Shown: piece by piece, positions 20,024 through 21,041 of the stretch | Layout: the number at the start of each line of letters is the position of its first letter | Position numbering within the stretch: position 1 is the stretch's first letter | Source of the DNA: a virus | Virus record (IMG/VR): IMGVR_UViG_3300032116_001540 | Coordinates: 1-21,041 of that record | Length of the DNA stretch: 21,041 nt | Direction: 5' to 3' (one strand) | Position numbers and translations under genes: made by a program | The notes under the pieces: model-generated | Seen by the model: the letters and a program-made list of their open reading frames with translations, nothing else | The model's database searches: none | Told to the model about the DNA's origin: nothing

Positions 20024-20221
20024 ATGTCAGAAGAAAAAAATACAATTGTTTTTTTACTTGATAAAGTTAAGCAACTAGAATTAGATGTGCAATATCAATT
20101 ACATCGTGCAGATAGGGCCGAGCAGAAATACATAAAATTATATAATGTAATTGATCAAGTAGTTAAAAAACTTAATATTTCCATGAATAGTGAAGAAAGC
20201 GACCCTTTGCAGATTGTCTAA
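20024..20221 (+). CDS. Coiled-coil hypothetical protein, 65 aa
   Basis: AGGAG stands five bases before ATG 20024. The first 50 residues (MSEEKNTIVFLLDKVKQLEL, then ADRAEQKYIKLYNVIDQVVKKLN) have strict heptad hydrophobics and form a likely coiled coil. The tail is acidic and Ser-rich. No enzyme motif. Probably an oligomerising accessory protein. Confidence 0.6.
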   Translation: MSEEKNTIVFLLDKVKQLELDVQYQLHRADRAEQKYIKLYNVIDQVVKKLNISMNSEESDPLQIV

Positions 20222-20248
20222 ATAATTCGTTTGAGAGCGACGATACTC

Positions 20249-20277
20249 TTGACAAAGCACTTCAATTGTGCTATAGT
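20249..20277 (+). promoter_or_regulatory. Extended -10 sigma-70 promoter of the DNA ligase
   Basis: TTGACA (20249-20254), 17-base spacer and TATAGT (20272-20277) preceded by TGC. The spacer contains an inverted repeat AGCAC (20256-20260) and GTGCT (20268-20272), which could be a repressor site. CAGGAGG follows before ATG 20302. Confidence 0.78.
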
Positions 20278-20301
20278 TGTTCTAAACAGGAGGATTTTGG
20301 A

Positions 20302-21041
20302 ATGACTCACGATTTTAATTATGTTTGGGATATGGTTCGTGATCTTAGGGCTACTAGCAGCACTATTGATAAGCAAGGGATTATTGAGGATTATTGTAAT
20401 CATAATTCTGAGGCCGCAAGTTTTGCTAAGAAAATTCTACTCTATACCTATCATCCATTGTGGCAGTATAATGTTACTAGCGATAATCTCAAGAAGAAAA
20501 ACTCTTTGAGAGGAAAGTCTTATAAGAATTTTTTTGATCTTCTAGACGATCTAAAGAGTCGAAAGATTACTGGTCACGATGCTATCGGGGCAGTCCATAC
20601 TTTTATTGATAGTCAGTCAAATAAAAGCAATATTGAAGAACTGATTTATTGCATCATCGACAAGGATTTGAAAACCCGTGCTGGTGATAAGATTATCAAC
20701 AAGGCTATTCCTGACCATATTCCAGAGTTTAGTGTTGCTCTTGCTGATAAATACGAGCCTAAACTTGTAAGTTGGAAGGATGGTTGGTATGTCTCACGAA
20801 AAATTGACGGTGCTAGATGCGTTGCTATTGTTGATAGTAATGGTGACGCTACCTTCTATTCCCGCACAGGAAAAGAGTTTGATACTCTTGGTATTGTTGC
20901 TGGTGGTATTAAGGCTCTTGGCATTAAGGATGTAGTATTTGATGGTGAACTTTGTCTGGTTGATGACGAAGGTAATGAGGATTTTCAGGGAGTTATGAAG
21001 CAACTGAAAAAGAAGGATCATACTATTCCTAATCCATCATA
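20302..21041 (+). CDS. ATP-dependent DNA ligase (partial, runs off the window)
   Basis: Seals nicks in DNA using ATP, forming a lysyl-AMP intermediate. The adenylation motif is RKIDGAR with the nucleophile K167, and motif III (FYSRTGKEFD) and motif IIIa (VVFDGELC) follow in order. The first about 150 residues are a helical N-terminal domain. Motifs IV and V and the OB domain lie beyond 21041, so about 246 residues are visible. CAGGAGG precedes ATG 20302. Codon use is less AT-rich than the glycan genes and the gene has its own promoter. Confidence 0.92.
   Translation, partial: MTHDFNYVWDMVRDLRATSSTIDKQGIIEDYCNHNSEAASFAKKILLYTYHPLWQYNVTSDNLKKKNSLRGKSYKNFFDLLDDLKSRKITGHDAIGAVHTFIDSQSNKSNIEELIYCIIDKDLKTRAGDKIINKAIPDHIPEFSVALADKYEPKLVSWKDGWYVSRKIDGARCVAIVDSNGDATFYSRTGKEFDTLGIVAGGIKALGIKDVVFDGELCLVDDEGNEDFQGVMKQLKKKDHTIPNPS

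Noticed and set aside
1-21041. CRISPR array, insertion sequence or attachment site
   Set aside because: Reading through the window showed no spaced direct repeats of CRISPR type, no transposase, no terminal inverted repeats with target duplications and no integrase.

Overview
The window looks like part of a large, AT-rich tailed-phage genome with a bacterial host. Every supported gene lies on the plus strand. Genes are small and packed end to end with ATGA or TAATG junctions, Shine-Dalgarno sequences such as AAGGAG precede many starts, and the gene set is typical of big phages: thyX, small heat-shock protein, UV-damage endonuclease, ATP-dependent DNA ligase, HNH and endonuclease VII proteins, a tRNA and a tmRNA. 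No virion structural gene, integrase or terminase is recognisable here, so host and phage lineage cannot be named.

Layout: 1-2716 holds small unknown genes followed by a QueC-like PP-loop protein, a SAM methyltransferase and a PAPS-type sulfotransferase. 2733-3714 has a short secreted Cys-rich protein and Hsp20, separated by a structured leader whose last hairpin covers the hsp20 ribosome-binding site. 3775-6340 carries small unknown proteins, an HExxH metallopeptidase-like protein, a phosphoribosyltransferase-like protein and a SET-domain protein. 6363-9938 is a nucleotide and DNA-repair block: ThyX, a second methyltransferase, UvsE, an HNH nuclease and a deaminase-fold protein. 9959-12557 contains small zinc-ribbon and unknown proteins and a DUF1796-like protein. 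12574-14403 is an RNA block: promoter, a tRNA with anticodon UAU, three short proteins, a complete tmRNA and endonuclease VII. 14454-19744 is a very AT-rich glycan cluster: four glycosyltransferase genes (one fused to a pyruvyl-transferase-like domain, one to a GT32-like domain) and a UDP-GlcNAc 2-epimerase. 19764-21041 has a protein made of two 40-residue repeats, a coiled-coil protein, and the start of a DNA ligase that runs off the window.

How the genes fit together: ThyX, the deaminase-like protein, UvsE and ligase serve DNA precursor supply and repair. The sulfotransferase, two methyltransferases, glycosyltransferases, epimerase and pyruvyl-transferase-like domain together could build or decorate a glycan on the virion or host surface (inference). 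The tRNA and tmRNA support translation of AT-rich transcripts and ribosome rescue. Sigma-70-like promoters recur before uvsE, the zinc-finger genes, the tRNA and ligase, several with an extended -10 and a shared CGAT element in the spacer. The strongest candidates for something new are the hairpin over the hsp20 start (possible RNA thermometer), the tmRNA packed without gaps between two reading frames, the UAU-anticodon tRNA, and the fused glycan enzymes.
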